Source: Mycolicibacter senuensis
GTDB taxonomy: Bacteria > Actinomycetota > Actinomycetes > Mycobacteriales > Mycobacteriaceae
Direction of reading: 5' to 3'
NCBI RefSeq assembly: GCF_002101885.1
Contig: NZ_LQPS01000043.1
Location: 248,001-312,000, forward strand
Length of the DNA stretch: 64,000 bases
The translations under genes were made by a program, and so were the position numbers. Under the pieces are notes generated by a model that was not told the DNA's origin, did no database searches, and saw only the letters and a program-made list of their open reading frames with translations. Shown in pieces: positions 42,743 to 51,665 of this stretch (its first letter is position 1; each line of letters opens with the position of its first letter).

Positions 42743-43300
42743 ATGATCGACGAGGCTCTCTTCGATGCCGAAGAGAAAATGGAGAAGGCCGTGGCGGTGG
42801 CCCGCGAGGATCTGGCGACCATTCGCACCGGCCGGGCCAACCCGGGCATGTTCTCCCGGATCGTCATCGACTACTACGGGTCGCCCACCCCGATCACCCA
42901 GCTGTGCAGCATCAACGTGCCCGAGGCACGGCTGGTGGTCATCAAGCCCTACGAAGCCTCCCAGCTCGGCGCCATCGAGACCGCGATCCGTAATTCGGAC
43001 CTGGGGCTGAACCCCAGCAACGACGGGTCGCTGATCCGGGTGGCGGTGCCGCAGCTCACCGAAGAGCGGCGTAAGGACCTGGTCAAGCAGGCCAAGGCCA
43101 AGGGCGAGGACGCCAAGGTCTCGGTGCGCAACATCCGTCGCAAGGCGATGGAGGAGCTGCACCGTATCCGCAAGGACGGTGAGGCCGGCGAGGACGAGGT
43201 CGGCCGCGCCGAGAAGGACCTGGACCGCTCCACCCAGCAGTATGTGAGCCAGATCGACGAGCTGGTCAAACACAAAGAAGGCGAGTTGCTCGAGGTCTAG
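42743..43300 (+). CDS. frr: Ribosome recycling factor
   Basis: 185 residues, the standard RRF length. Signature segments are DLATIRTGRANPGMFSRI and VRNIRRKAMEELHRIRKDG. It splits post-termination ribosomes with EF-G. ATG start 13 nt after a GAGAGGA ribosome binding site that overlaps a short dispersed repeat. Confidence 0.97.
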   Translation: MIDEALFDAEEKMEKAVAVAREDLATIRTGRANPGMFSRIVIDYYGSPTPITQLCSINVPEARLVVIKPYEASQLGAIETAIRNSDLGLNPSNDGSLIRVAVPQLTEERRKDLVKQAKAKGEDAKVSVRNIRRKAMEELHRIRKDGEAGEDEVGRAEKDLDRSTQQYVSQIDELVKHKEGELLEV

Positions 43301-43308
43301 GCGACTTC

Positions 43309-44181
43309 GTGCAACCGATCCCCGTGGCAGACAACGAGACCGGTACGGACACCGGTAAGAAGCGGTCGCGGGCGGGACGCAATCTGCCCGCCGCGATCGT
43401 GGTGGGGGCGATCCTCGCCGGGATGCTGGTCTACACGTTGCTGTTCGCCCCGCGGTTCTGGGTGCTGATTCTGGCGGTGGCCACCCCGATCGCCACCCAT
43501 GAGATCACCCGGCGGTTGCGTGAGGTCGGCTACGACGTCCCGTTCATCCCGCTGGCCCTCGGCGGCCAGGCGATGCTCTGGCTCTCGCTGCCGTTCGGGG
43601 CCAGGGGAGTGCTGGGCGCGTTCGGCGCCACCGTGGTCATCTCCATGATGTGGCGGCTGGTGCACCGCGGCCTGCACACCGCCCCGGTCAACTACCTGCG
43701 GGACATGTCCGCGATGGTGATGATCGCGGTCTGGGTGCCGCTGTGCATGAGCTTCGCGGCACTGCTGGTGTTCCGCGACGACGGCCCCGGCCGGGTGCTG
43801 TGTCTGCTGTTCCCGGTGGTCTTCTCCGACATCGGCGGGTACGCCGTCGGGGTGCTGTTCGGCAAGCACCCGATGGCGCCGGCGATCAGCCCGAAGAAGT
43901 CCTGGGAGGGGTTCGCCGGGTCGCTGGTGCTCGGTATCGGCGCGGCGGTGTTCGCGGTGACGGTGTTCCTCGACCGGCCGTGGTGGGTGGGGCTGCCGCT
44001 GGGGCTGCTGCTGGTGTTCACCGGGGTTTTCGGCGACCTCATCGAGTCTCAGGTCAAACGCGATCTGGGGATCAAGGACATGGGCCGGCTGCTGCCCGGC
44101 CACGGCGGGATCATGGACCGGCTCGACGCGCTGTTGCCGGCGGCCGTGATGACCTGGATCGTGTTGACCGTTCTGCCGTGA
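43309..44181 (+). CDS. cdsA: Phosphatidate cytidylyltransferase
   Basis: CDP-diacylglycerol synthase, 290 residues with about seven or eight membrane helices. The family signature is complete: SQVKRDLGIKDMGRLLPGHG followed by GIMDRLD. It feeds phosphatidylinositol, cardiolipin and phosphatidylethanolamine synthesis. GTG 43309 is 9 nt after the frr stop; GTG 43324 is an alternative. Confidence 0.95.
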   Translation: MQPIPVADNETGTDTGKKRSRAGRNLPAAIVVGAILAGMLVYTLLFAPRFWVLILAVATPIATHEITRRLREVGYDVPFIPLALGGQAMLWLSLPFGARGVLGAFGATVVISMMWRLVHRGLHTAPVNYLRDMSAMVMIAVWVPLCMSFAALLVFRDDGPGRVLCLLFPVVFSDIGGYAVGVLFGKHPMAPAISPKKSWEGFAGSLVLGIGAAVFAVTVFLDRPWWVGLPLGLLLVFTGVFGDLIESQVKRDLGIKDMGRLLPGHGGIMDRLDALLPAAVMTWIVLTVLP

Positions 44182-44205
44182 GCCGCAGGCATACTGGAAT
44201 CGATC

Positions 44206-45315
44206 GTGACGCAACAGTTGGTGTTCAGCGCACCGCGACGGGCCCTGCCGCCGCGGCATTTGGCCGATCTCGACGCCGCCGGTCGCGCCGCCGCCGTCGC
44301 TGAACTGGGGTTGCCCGCATTCCGGGCCAACCAGCTCGCCCACCAGTACTACGGCAGGCTGGTCGCCGATCCGCAGCAGATGACCGACCTGCCGGCCACG
44401 GTGCGCGACTCGGTGGCCGAGGCACTGTTCCCCGCCCTGCTGACCGCCGCCGGCGAGATCGAATGCGACGCCGGCGAGACCCGCAAAACGCTCTGGCGGG
44501 CCCACGACAACACCAAGTTCGAGTCGGTGCTGATGCGCTACCCCCGGCGCAACACGGTGTGCATCTCCTCGCAGGCCGGCTGCGGTATGGCCTGCCCGTT
44601 CTGCGCGACCGGGCAGGCCGGGCTCACCCGCAACCTGTCCACCGCCGAGATCCTCGAGCAGGTGCGGGCGGCGGCGGTGACATTACGAGATCGCGACGGT
44701 GCCCGATCTTCTGGGGTGCGGCTGTCCAACATCGTGTTCATGGGCATGGGCGAGCCGCTGGCCAACTACGCGCGGGTGGTGGCGGCCGTCCGGCGGATCA
44801 CCGAGCCGCCGCCGAACGGGTTCGGCATCTCGGCGCGATCGGTGACGGTGTCGACGGTCGGGCTGGCCCCGGCGATCCGCAAGCTCGCCGATGAGCGGCT
44901 GGGCGTGACATTGGCGGTGTCGCTGCACACCCCCGACGACGAGCTGCGCGACACCCTGGTCCCGGTCAACAACCGCTGGAAGGTGGCCGAGGTCCTCGAT
45001 GCCGCCCGCTACTACGCCGACGTCACCGGCCGGCGGGTATCGGTGGAGTACGCGTTGATCCGCGACGTCAACGACCAGCCGTGGCGGGCCGATCTGCTGG
45101 GCAAGAAGCTGCACCGGGCATTGGGACAGTTGGTGCACGTCAACGTGATCCCGCTCAACCCGACGCCGGGCAGCGACTGGGATGCCAGCCCGAAGCCGGT
45201 GGAGCGGGAGTTCGTCCGCCGGGTCCGGGCCCAGGGCGTGGAATGCACGGTGCGCGACACCCGCGGGCGGGAGATCGCCGCCGCCTGCGGTCAATTGGCG
45301 GCCGAAAACCAGTAA
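44206..45315 (+). CDS. rlmN: 23S rRNA (adenine2503-C2)-methyltransferase RlmN
   Basis: 369-residue radical SAM enzyme. The cluster motif CGMACPFCATG supplies CxxxCxxC, and the Cys near the C terminus (GVECTVRDTRG) is the methyl-carrying or resolving cysteine. It modifies A2503 of 23S rRNA and A37 of some tRNAs. GTG start 24 nt after cdsA. Intact here as a single reading frame. Confidence 0.95.
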   Translation: MTQQLVFSAPRRALPPRHLADLDAAGRAAAVAELGLPAFRANQLAHQYYGRLVADPQQMTDLPATVRDSVAEALFPALLTAAGEIECDAGETRKTLWRAHDNTKFESVLMRYPRRNTVCISSQAGCGMACPFCATGQAGLTRNLSTAEILEQVRAAAVTLRDRDGARSSGVRLSNIVFMGMGEPLANYARVVAAVRRITEPPPNGFGISARSVTVSTVGLAPAIRKLADERLGVTLAVSLHTPDDELRDTLVPVNNRWKVAEVLDAARYYADVTGRRVSVEYALIRDVNDQPWRADLLGKKLHRALGQLVHVNVIPLNPTPGSDWDASPKPVEREFVRRVRAQGVECTVRDTRGREIAAACGQLAAENQ

Positions 45316-45325
45316 GCTCCCCGCG

Positions 45326-45381
45326 CGAGATTGCGCTGAAGCAGGGAAAATCACCGATTCAGCTGCGTGGATGCAATCTCG
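45326..45381. other. Composite stem-loop between convergent genes
   Basis: CGAGATTGC (45326-45334) pairs perfectly with GCAATCTCG (45373-45381). Immediately inside, GCTGAA (45335-45340) pairs with TTCAGC (45358-45363), leaving a 9-nt bulge on one side and a 17-nt loop. It occupies most of the gap between rlmN and the opposite-strand DUF2631 gene. A bidirectional terminator is the simplest reading, but there is no U tract and the architecture is unusual. Confidence 0.6.
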
Positions 45382-45408
45382 GGAAACCGCCCCGGACGGA
45401 TCTGGCGC

Positions 45409-45660
45409 CTAGCGCAGCCCGCCGCGCTTGCGGCCGATCATGTCGCGCAGTACGACGAACAGCGACAGCGCGGCGAACCCCAACAGGAAGTAGTCCTCGA
45501 CGTGGCCGATGTGGTTGCCGTGCAGCATCAGCAGCAGGAACCCGACGATCACCAGGCCGAAGATGTGCCAGGTGCGGTAGTTGATCGCGCTCCAACCCCA
45601 CGCCGCCGACGGCACCTCGGCGGTGTCGACACTTCGGCGCTCCACCTCGGTACTGGCCAC
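45409..45660 (-). CDS. DUF2631 membrane protein
   Basis: 83 residues, the Rv2876-type DUF2631 family. N-terminal conserved ERRSVDTAEVPSAAWGWS and two hydrophobic segments (FGLVIVGFLLLMLHG; YFLLGFAALSLFVVL). Function unknown. The start is the GTG with AAGGAG placed 5-10 nt upstream; the longer frame to 45903 is not supported. In H37Rv the mpt53/mpt70/dipZ/mpt83 genes flank this gene; they are absent here. Confidence 0.85.
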   Translation of the reverse strand: MASTEVERRSVDTAEVPSAAWGWSAINYRTWHIFGLVIVGFLLLMLHGNHIGHVEDYFLLGFAALSLFVVLRDMIGRKRGGLR

Positions 45661-45795
45661 TTCGACTCCTTCAGTTAGGTCAACTGCGCAACATTCTGGC
45701 ATACCGGGATCCAGGCGCCGACCTCGATCGTCCGCCCGCGGGGCGCGCCGGCGATACCCCGTCACGGGTCGGCCGGCCGCATTACCGTGGACGTC

Positions 45796-46701
45796 ATGGC
45801 TGACCAGCCGGTCTGGGATTTCGTCGTGGCCCCGCCGCGCACCGCGCCGGGGGTGACGTCGATGGTCGGTTACCGGGCGCTTGACGTCCCCGACGCGGTG
45901 CACCGGGGGATGCCGTCAGCGACCTTGACCTTCATCGTCAGCCTCGACGACGGGGTGCAGGCGGCCGACACCGCCGAGGCACTGCCGGCGGCGCCGCCGA
46001 ACCCGATCCTGCTCGGCGGCCTGCACGTGCAGGCCAGCCATGTGCGGCAACGGCGCGGCCAGGCCGGTGTGCAGGTTGCCCTGCATCCGCTGGCCGCACG
46101 GGCGGTGTTCGGGATCCCCGCGGCCGAGCTGAGCGTGACCGACTTCGATGCGATACCGATACTGGGCCCCAGCTCGCAGCGCCTGCACGAGCGGATCGCC
46201 GGCGCCCGGCGGTGGCCGGATGCGTTTGCGCTGGTGGCCGACTACCTGGTGGCAGGCAACTGTCGCCGCCACACCACGGTGCGCCCCGAAGTGGCCTACG
46301 CCTGGCAGCTGCTGGATCGCAGCCGGGGGACGGCGCCGATCGAGCGCATCGCCGAGCGGGTGGGGTGCAGCCAGCGGCATCTGAACACGCTGTTCCGCCG
46401 GGAGATGGGCCGCACCCCGAAGGCGGTGGCCATGCTGATGCGGTTCGAGCACGCCTCCGGCCGGATCGCCGATGCGGCCCGCCGCCACGGCCGCGTCGAC
46501 CTGGCCGGGATCGCCGCGGCGGCCGGCTATTGCGATCAGGCGCACCTGACCCGCGACTTCGTCCGATTCGCCGGGACATCACCGCGGGCCTGGCTGGGCG
46601 CGGAGTTCCAAAACATCCAAGACGGCGGTCACGTTCAGCGTTCACAGTGGGGCCATGACTCATTCGAACCCGACCGTCTGGTTGTGCCTGCAAGCCCATG
46701 A
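45796..46701 (+). CDS. AraC-family transcriptional regulator
   Basis: 301 residues. The C-terminal double helix-turn-helix is clear: IERIAERVGCSQRHLNTLFRRE and LAGIAAAAGYCDQAHLTRDFVRF followed by GTSPRAWL. The N-terminal half is an uncharacterised sensor domain. The last 15-20 residues overlap the next gene and look non-conserved. It probably controls the adjacent VOC gene. ATG start; GTG 45787 is also possible. Confidence 0.88.
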   Translation: MADQPVWDFVVAPPRTAPGVTSMVGYRALDVPDAVHRGMPSATLTFIVSLDDGVQAADTAEALPAAPPNPILLGGLHVQASHVRQRRGQAGVQVALHPLAARAVFGIPAAELSVTDFDAIPILGPSSQRLHERIAGARRWPDAFALVADYLVAGNCRRHTTVRPEVAYAWQLLDRSRGTAPIERIAERVGCSQRHLNTLFRREMGRTPKAVAMLMRFEHASGRIADAARRHGRVDLAGIAAAAGYCDQAHLTRDFVRFAGTSPRAWLGAEFQNIQDGGHVQRSQWGHDSFEPDRLVVPASP

Positions 46702-47050
46702 CGCCCCGGCCCTGATCGACTACTACGTCGACACCTTCGGCTTGGTGGTCACCGCACGCCACGGCGACACCGGCGCTACCGTCGCCCATGCCGAACTGCG
46801 CTGGCCCGAGGGGGTCGGCGCCATCATGCTCGGCAGCCACAAACCCGGAAACCCGTGGTGCCGCGAGCCCGGGACCGGCGGCGCCTACGTCGTCACCAGC
46901 GACGCCGACGGCCTCTACCAGCGGGTGCTGGAACGCAAGGCCGACGTGATCCGCCCGCTGGCCGACACCGACTACGGAGCCCGCGAGTTCGTCGTCCGTG
47001 ACCCGGAAGGCAACCTGTGGAGCTTCGGCGATTACGCGGGAGCACAATAG
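46655..47050 (+). CDS. VOC (glyoxalase/bleomycin-resistance) family protein
   Basis: 131 residues, one VOC beta-alpha-beta module pair. Recognisable segments are APALIDYYVDTFGLVV and DYGAREFVVRDPEGNLWSFGDY, the last giving the metal-binding Glu-type position. It could be a dioxygenase, isomerase or binding protein. It starts inside the 3' end of the AraC gene (47-nt overlap), implying coupled expression. Confidence 0.85.
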   Translation: MTHSNPTVWLCLQAHDAPALIDYYVDTFGLVVTARHGDTGATVAHAELRWPEGVGAIMLGSHKPGNPWCREPGTGGAYVVTSDADGLYQRVLERKADVIRPLADTDYGAREFVVRDPEGNLWSFGDYAGAQ

Positions 47051-47054
47051 ACGG

Positions 47055-48236
47055 GTGACATCGTCTGGGGCGGGCCGGATCAAAGTTCTGCTGCTGGGCT
47101 CGACCGGCTCGATCGGGACCCAGGCGCTGCAGGTCATCGCCGCCAACCCGGATCGCTTCGAGGTGGTCGGGCTGGCGGCCGGCGGCGGCAACCCGCAACT
47201 GCTGGCCGCCCAGCGCGCCGAGACCGGCGTCACCAACATCGCCGTCGCCGACCCGCACGTCGGTGAGGCGCTGGACGCCACCTACCGCGGGCCCGAGGGC
47301 GCCACCCGGCTGGTCGAGGACACCGAAGCCGATGTGGTGCTCAACGCCCTGGTCGGCGCCCTGGGGCTGCGGCCCACGCTGGCCGCGCTGGCAACCGGGG
47401 CCCGGCTCGCGCTGGCCAACAAGGAATCACTGATCGCCGGTGGGCCGCTGGTGCTGGCCGCCGCCGGGCCGGGCCAGATCGTGCCGGTGGATTCCGAGCA
47501 TTCGGCGATCGCTCAGTGCCTGCGCTCCGGCGCCGCCGAGGAGGTCGCCAAGATCGTGCTCACCGCCTCGGGCGGGCCCTTCCGCGGCTACAGCGCCGCC
47601 GAGTTGGAGCACGTCACACCCGAGCAGGCCGGCGCGCACCCGACCTGGTCGATGGGTCCGATGAACACGCTGAACTCGGCGTCGCTGGTGAACAAGGGGC
47701 TCGAGCTGATCGAGACCCACCTGTTGTTCGGCGTGCCCTACGAGCACATCGACGTCGTCGTCCACCCCCAATCGATCGTGCACTCCATGGTCACCTTCAC
47801 CGACGGCTCGACGATCGCCCAGGCCAGCCCGCCGGACATGCGGCTGCCGATCGCCCTGGCCCTGGGCTGGCCTGCCCGGGTGCCCGGCGCGGCCGCGGCC
47901 TGCGACTTCACCAGCGCCTCCAGCTGGGAGTTCGAGCCGCTGGACGACACGGTTTTCCCGGCGGTGGCCCTGGCCCGCCAGGCCGGTCAGACCGGCGGCT
48001 GCCTGACCGCTGTCTACAACGCCGCCAATGAGGAGTCAGCAGAGGCGTTCCTGCAAGGCCGGATCGGTTTCCCCACGATCGTCGAGATCATCGCCGAGGT
48101 GCTGGGCTCCGCCGACCAGTGGGCCGCACAACCCGCTACCGTGGATGACGTACTCGATGCGCAACGCTGGGCTCGCCAACGGGCGGCTCGCGCCGTCGAG
48201 GCGGTAGCTATGAGAAAGGTCGGAAGCACCCGATGA
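47055..48236 (+). CDS. dxr: 1-deoxy-D-xylulose 5-phosphate reductoisomerase
   Basis: 393-residue MEP-pathway enzyme that makes 2-C-methylerythritol 4-phosphate. NADPH site LLGSTGSIGTQAL; the metal and substrate region includes VPVDSEHSAIAQCL and the flexible loop around SGGPFRGY; WSMGPMNTLNSA is diagnostic. GTG start 4 nt after the VOC stop. The stop overlaps rip1 as ATGA. Upstream partner of IspG in the same cluster. Confidence 0.97.
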   Translation: MTSSGAGRIKVLLLGSTGSIGTQALQVIAANPDRFEVVGLAAGGGNPQLLAAQRAETGVTNIAVADPHVGEALDATYRGPEGATRLVEDTEADVVLNALVGALGLRPTLAALATGARLALANKESLIAGGPLVLAAAGPGQIVPVDSEHSAIAQCLRSGAAEEVAKIVLTASGGPFRGYSAAELEHVTPEQAGAHPTWSMGPMNTLNSASLVNKGLELIETHLLFGVPYEHIDVVVHPQSIVHSMVTFTDGSTIAQASPPDMRLPIALALGWPARVPGAAAACDFTSASSWEFEPLDDTVFPAVALARQAGQTGGCLTAVYNAANEESAEAFLQGRIGFPTIVEIIAEVLGSADQWAAQPATVDDVLDAQRWARQRAARAVEAVAMRKVGSTR

Positions 48237-49450
48237 TGTTCGCGGTCGGCATCGCGCTGTTCGCGCTGGCCATCCTGGTATCGGTGGCACTACACGAATG
48301 TGGCCACATGTGGGTGGCCCGAGCCACCGGGATGAAGGTGCGGCGCTACTTCGTCGGCTTCGGCACCACGCTGTGGTCGACGCGCCGTGGCGACACCGAA
48401 TACGGCCTCAAGGCGATCCCGGCCGGCGGCTTCTGCGACATCGCCGGCATGACGGCGGTGGAGGAGCTGGCGCCCGACGAGGTCGACCGCGCCATGTACA
48501 AGCAGCAGACCTGGAAGCGGGTCGCGGTGCTGTTCGCCGGGCCCGGCATGAACTTCATCATCGGCCTGGCGCTGGTCTACGCCATCGGGGTGATCTGGGG
48601 CCTGCCCAACCTGCACGCGCCCACCACCGCGGTGATCGGCGAAACAGCTTGTGTGGCACCGGAAGTCGTCAAGGGTGAACTGGGTACCTGCTCGGGTCCC
48701 GGTCCGGCGGCGCTGGCGGGCATGCGGGCCGGCGACGTGGTGGTCAAAGTCGGTGACACGCCGGTGTCGACCTTCGAGGAGATGGCCGCCGCGGTGCGCA
48801 AACAGCACGGCACCACCCCGATCGTCGTCGAACGCGACGGCGCGGAGTTGACCAAGTACGTCGATGTGACGCCCACCCAGCGCTGGATCGCCGACGGGCG
48901 GGACAGCGAGGCGGTTCCCAGCACGGTGGGCGCCATCGGGGTGGGGGCCGCCCAGTTCGGGCCCGCCCAGTACAACCCGATCACCGCGGTGCCGGCCACG
49001 TTCACCTTCAGCGGCGACCTGGCGGTGCTGCTGGGCAAGTCGCTGGCCAACATCCCGTCCAAGGTCGGCGCGCTGATGCACGCCATCGGCCACCCGAACG
49101 GGGAGCGCGACCCGGAGACCCCGATCAGCGTGGTGGGCGCCTCGATCATCGGCGGTGACACCGTCGACCACGGATTGTGGGTGGCGTTCTGGTTCTTCCT
49201 GGCGCAGCTGAACTTCATCCTGGGTGTGCTCAACCTGGTGCCGCTGCTGCCGTTCGACGGCGGGCACATCGCGATCGCGCTGTACGAAAAACTCCGCAAC
49301 ATGGTTCGCTCGGCACGCGGGAAGGTCGCCGCCGCCCCGGTGAACTATCTCAAGCTGATGCCGGCCACTTACGTAGTCTTGGTCGTGGTGGTCGGTTACA
49401 TGCTGCTCACCGTGACCGCCGACTTGGTCAACCCGATCAGGCTGTTTTGA
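48233..49450 (+). CDS. rip1: Site-2 zinc metalloprotease Rip1
   Basis: 405-residue intramembrane protease. The zinc motif H21-E-C-G-H25 lies in the first transmembrane helix, a PDZ domain in the middle (GMRAGDVVVKVGDTPVSTFEEM), and the third ligand Asp in LPFDGGH near the C terminus. In M. tuberculosis Rip1 cleaves anti-sigma factors (RskA, RslA, RsmA) and controls envelope gene expression. The start overlaps the dxr stop. Confidence 0.96.
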   Translation: MMFAVGIALFALAILVSVALHECGHMWVARATGMKVRRYFVGFGTTLWSTRRGDTEYGLKAIPAGGFCDIAGMTAVEELAPDEVDRAMYKQQTWKRVAVLFAGPGMNFIIGLALVYAIGVIWGLPNLHAPTTAVIGETACVAPEVVKGELGTCSGPGPAALAGMRAGDVVVKVGDTPVSTFEEMAAAVRKQHGTTPIVVERDGAELTKYVDVTPTQRWIADGRDSEAVPSTVGAIGVGAAQFGPAQYNPITAVPATFTFSGDLAVLLGKSLANIPSKVGALMHAIGHPNGERDPETPISVVGASIIGGDTVDHGLWVAFWFFLAQLNFILGVLNLVPLLPFDGGHIAIALYEKLRNMVRSARGKVAAAPVNYLKLMPATYVVLVVVVGYMLLTVTADLVNPIRLF

Positions 49451-49463
49451 TAGGAGCCCCCGC

Positions 49464-50615
49464 ATGTCCGTCGGCCTAGGTATGCCGGCGCTGCCCGCGC
49501 CCACACTGGCGCCGCGCCGTAAGACCCGCCAGTTGATGGTCGGTGGCGTCGGGGTGGGCAGCGACCACCCGATTTCGGTGCAGTCGATGTGCACCACCAA
49601 GACCCACGACGTCGACGCGACGCTGCAGCAGATCGCGGCGCTGACCACCGCCGGCTGCGACATCGTGCGAGTGGCCTGCCCGCGCCAGGAGGACGCCGAC
49701 GCGCTGGCGACCATCGCCCGCAAGAGCAAGCTGCCGGTGATCGCCGACATCCACTTCCAGCCGAAGTACATCTTCGCCGCGATCGACGCCGGCTGTGCCG
49801 CGGTGCGGGTGAACCCGGGCAACATCAAGGAGTTCGACGGTCGGGTGGCCGACGTCGCCAAGGCCGCCGGCGCGGCCGGTGTGCCGATCCGGATCGGCGT
49901 CAACGCCGGCTCACTGGACAAGCGGTTCCTGACCAAGTACGGCAAGGCCACCCCCGAGGCGCTGGTCGAGTCGGCGCTGTGGGAGGCGTCGCTGTTCGAG
50001 GAGCACGGCTTCGGCGACGTCAAGATCAGCGTCAAGCACAACGACCCGGTCGTGATGGTGGCCGCCTACGAGCAACTGGCCGAGCAGTGCGACTACCCGC
50101 TGCATCTGGGAGTCACCGAGGCCGGACCGGCGTTCCAGGGCACCATCAAGTCCGCCGTGGCGTTCGGCGCGCTGCTGTCCCGCGGTATCGGCGACACCAT
50201 CCGGGTGTCGCTGTCCGCCCCGCCGGTCGAAGAGGTCAAGGTCGGCAACCAGATCCTGGAATCGCTCAACCTGCGCCCGCGGGGCCTGGAGATCGTCTCG
50301 TGTCCGTCCTGCGGTCGCGCACAGGTCGACGTCTACAAGCTGGCCAACGAGGTCACCGCGGGGCTGGAGGGACTCGACATCCCACTGCGGGTCGCGGTGA
50401 TGGGATGTGTGGTCAACGGGCCCGGTGAGGCCCGTGAGGCGGATCTGGGTGTGGCTTCCGGCAACGGCAAGGGCCAGATCTTCGTCAAAGGCCAGGTGAT
50501 CAAGACCGTTCCCGAGGCGCAGATTGTCGAGACCCTGATCGAGGAGGCATTGCGGCTCGCGGCAGAGATGGGGGACGGATCTCCCGGCGGTTCGCCCACC
50601 GTCGCCGTAAGCTGA
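49464..50615 (+). CDS. ispG: 4-hydroxy-3-methylbut-2-en-1-yl diphosphate synthase (IspG/GcpE)
   Basis: 383 residues; penultimate MEP-pathway step. TIM-barrel N-terminal part (HPISVQSMCTTKTHDVDATL), then a C-terminal [4Fe-4S] domain with VSCPSCGRA and MGCVVNGPGEAREAD, giving the three cysteines and a Glu ligand. It follows rip1 by 13 nt. Confidence 0.97.
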   Translation: MSVGLGMPALPAPTLAPRRKTRQLMVGGVGVGSDHPISVQSMCTTKTHDVDATLQQIAALTTAGCDIVRVACPRQEDADALATIARKSKLPVIADIHFQPKYIFAAIDAGCAAVRVNPGNIKEFDGRVADVAKAAGAAGVPIRIGVNAGSLDKRFLTKYGKATPEALVESALWEASLFEEHGFGDVKISVKHNDPVVMVAAYEQLAEQCDYPLHLGVTEAGPAFQGTIKSAVAFGALLSRGIGDTIRVSLSAPPVEEVKVGNQILESLNLRPRGLEIVSCPSCGRAQVDVYKLANEVTAGLEGLDIPLRVAVMGCVVNGPGEAREADLGVASGNGKGQIFVKGQVIKTVPEAQIVETLIEEALRLAAEMGDGSPGGSPTVAVS

Positions 50616-50654
50616 ACTGAGCCGATCCGCCGACCGCGCGCGGCAAGTCAGTTC
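50614..50654 (+). other. Weak inverted repeat between ispG and the GNAT gene
   Basis: GAACTGA (50614-50620) and TCAGTTC (50648-50654) form a 7-bp stem over a 27-nt GC-rich interior that can fold further (GACCGCGCGCGG). It could be an attenuator or weak terminator, or chance. Confidence 0.3.
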
Positions 50655-50670
50655 GCAAGAAAGAGTCACT

Positions 50671-51522
50671 ATGTCGGCTCCGCCGGATTTCCGCCTCGAT
50701 CAGCGACGGGTGTCCGTCGCGCGCGACGCCGCCGCGGTGTGGCGGGTGCTCGACGCGGATCCGGTCGGCTCCTGCATGGTCGCGGCCCGGGTCGCCGACT
50801 ACGGTGTCGATCCCCGGTCGATCGGTGGCGAACTGTGGACGCGCGGCAGCGCGGACGAATCGCTGTGCTACGCCGGGGGGAACCTGGTCCCGCTGCGCGG
50901 CGCGCCGGCCGACCTGACCGCCTTCGCCGACAAGGCGGTCAGCGCCATCCGCCGGTGTTCATCGCTGGTCGGCCGTGCCGAATTCGTGTTGCCGATGTGG
51001 CAGCGCCTGGCAGATGTCTGGGGCCCGGCCCGGGATGTGCGCGAGAGCCAACCGCTGATGGCGTTGCACGCCATGCCCGACTGCCCGATGGACACGGAGG
51101 TGCGTCAGGTCCGCCCGGATGAACTCGACGCCTACCTGGTGGCGGCCGTCGACATGTTCATCGGGGAGGTCGGGGTGGACCCGCGGCTCGGTGACGGCGG
51201 GCGCGCCTACCGGCGCCGGGTGGCCAACCTGATCGCGGCGGGCCGGGCTTGGGCGCGCTTCGAGCGCGGCGAGGTGGTGTTCAAGGCGGAGGTGGGTTCG
51301 CAGTCGCCGACGGTGGGGCAGATCCAGGGCGTGTGGGTGCACCCGGAACGACGCGGGCGCGGGCTGGGCTCCGGGGGCACCGCGATGCTGGCCGCGGTGA
51401 TCGTCGGCACCGGCCGCGTCGCCAGCTTGTACGTCAACGATTTCAACGAGGTGGCCCGGGCCACCTACGAGCGGGTCGGGTTCACCCAGACCGGCACCTT
51501 CGCGACGGTTTTGTTGGACTGA
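50671..51522 (+). CDS. GNAT acetyltransferase with DUF4081
   Basis: 283 residues, Rv2867c equivalent. The N-terminal DUF4081-like region (FADKAVSAIRRCSSLVGRAEF) precedes a GNAT domain with the acetyl-CoA loop VHPERRGRGLGSGGTAMLAA and the ending YERVGFTQTGTFATVL. Substrate unknown. It has remained linked to the dxr-ispG cluster across mycobacteria. Confidence 0.88.
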   Translation: MSAPPDFRLDQRRVSVARDAAAVWRVLDADPVGSCMVAARVADYGVDPRSIGGELWTRGSADESLCYAGGNLVPLRGAPADLTAFADKAVSAIRRCSSLVGRAEFVLPMWQRLADVWGPARDVRESQPLMALHAMPDCPMDTEVRQVRPDELDAYLVAAVDMFIGEVGVDPRLGDGGRAYRRRVANLIAAGRAWARFERGEVVFKAEVGSQSPTVGQIQGVWVHPERRGRGLGSGGTAMLAAVIVGTGRVASLYVNDFNEVARATYERVGFTQTGTFATVLLD

Positions 51523-51581
51523 GTTCTTCGTTCGCGTCGAAGCCGGACTTAGCGCGGAAAAGTTCGAGTAGCGGACACGCC

Positions 51582-51610
51582 AACTTTCCCCCGCAAGCGG
51601 GAGGTGCCCC
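51582..51610 (-). repeat. Short dispersed GC-rich hairpin repeat, copy 2
   Basis: On the minus strand it reads GGGGCACC-T-CCCGC, then TTGCGGGGGAAAGTT, matching copy 1 at 42704-42732 apart from the central base, one loop base and the 3' end. It sits in the 143-nt gap before the penicillin-binding lipoprotein gene. CCCGC/GCGGG form a short hairpin. Confidence 0.65.
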
Positions 51611-51665
51611 CCGTCTCGGTGCGCCTCCGCCCTGCGACCGTTCCCATTTCGTAACATCTGCCTCA

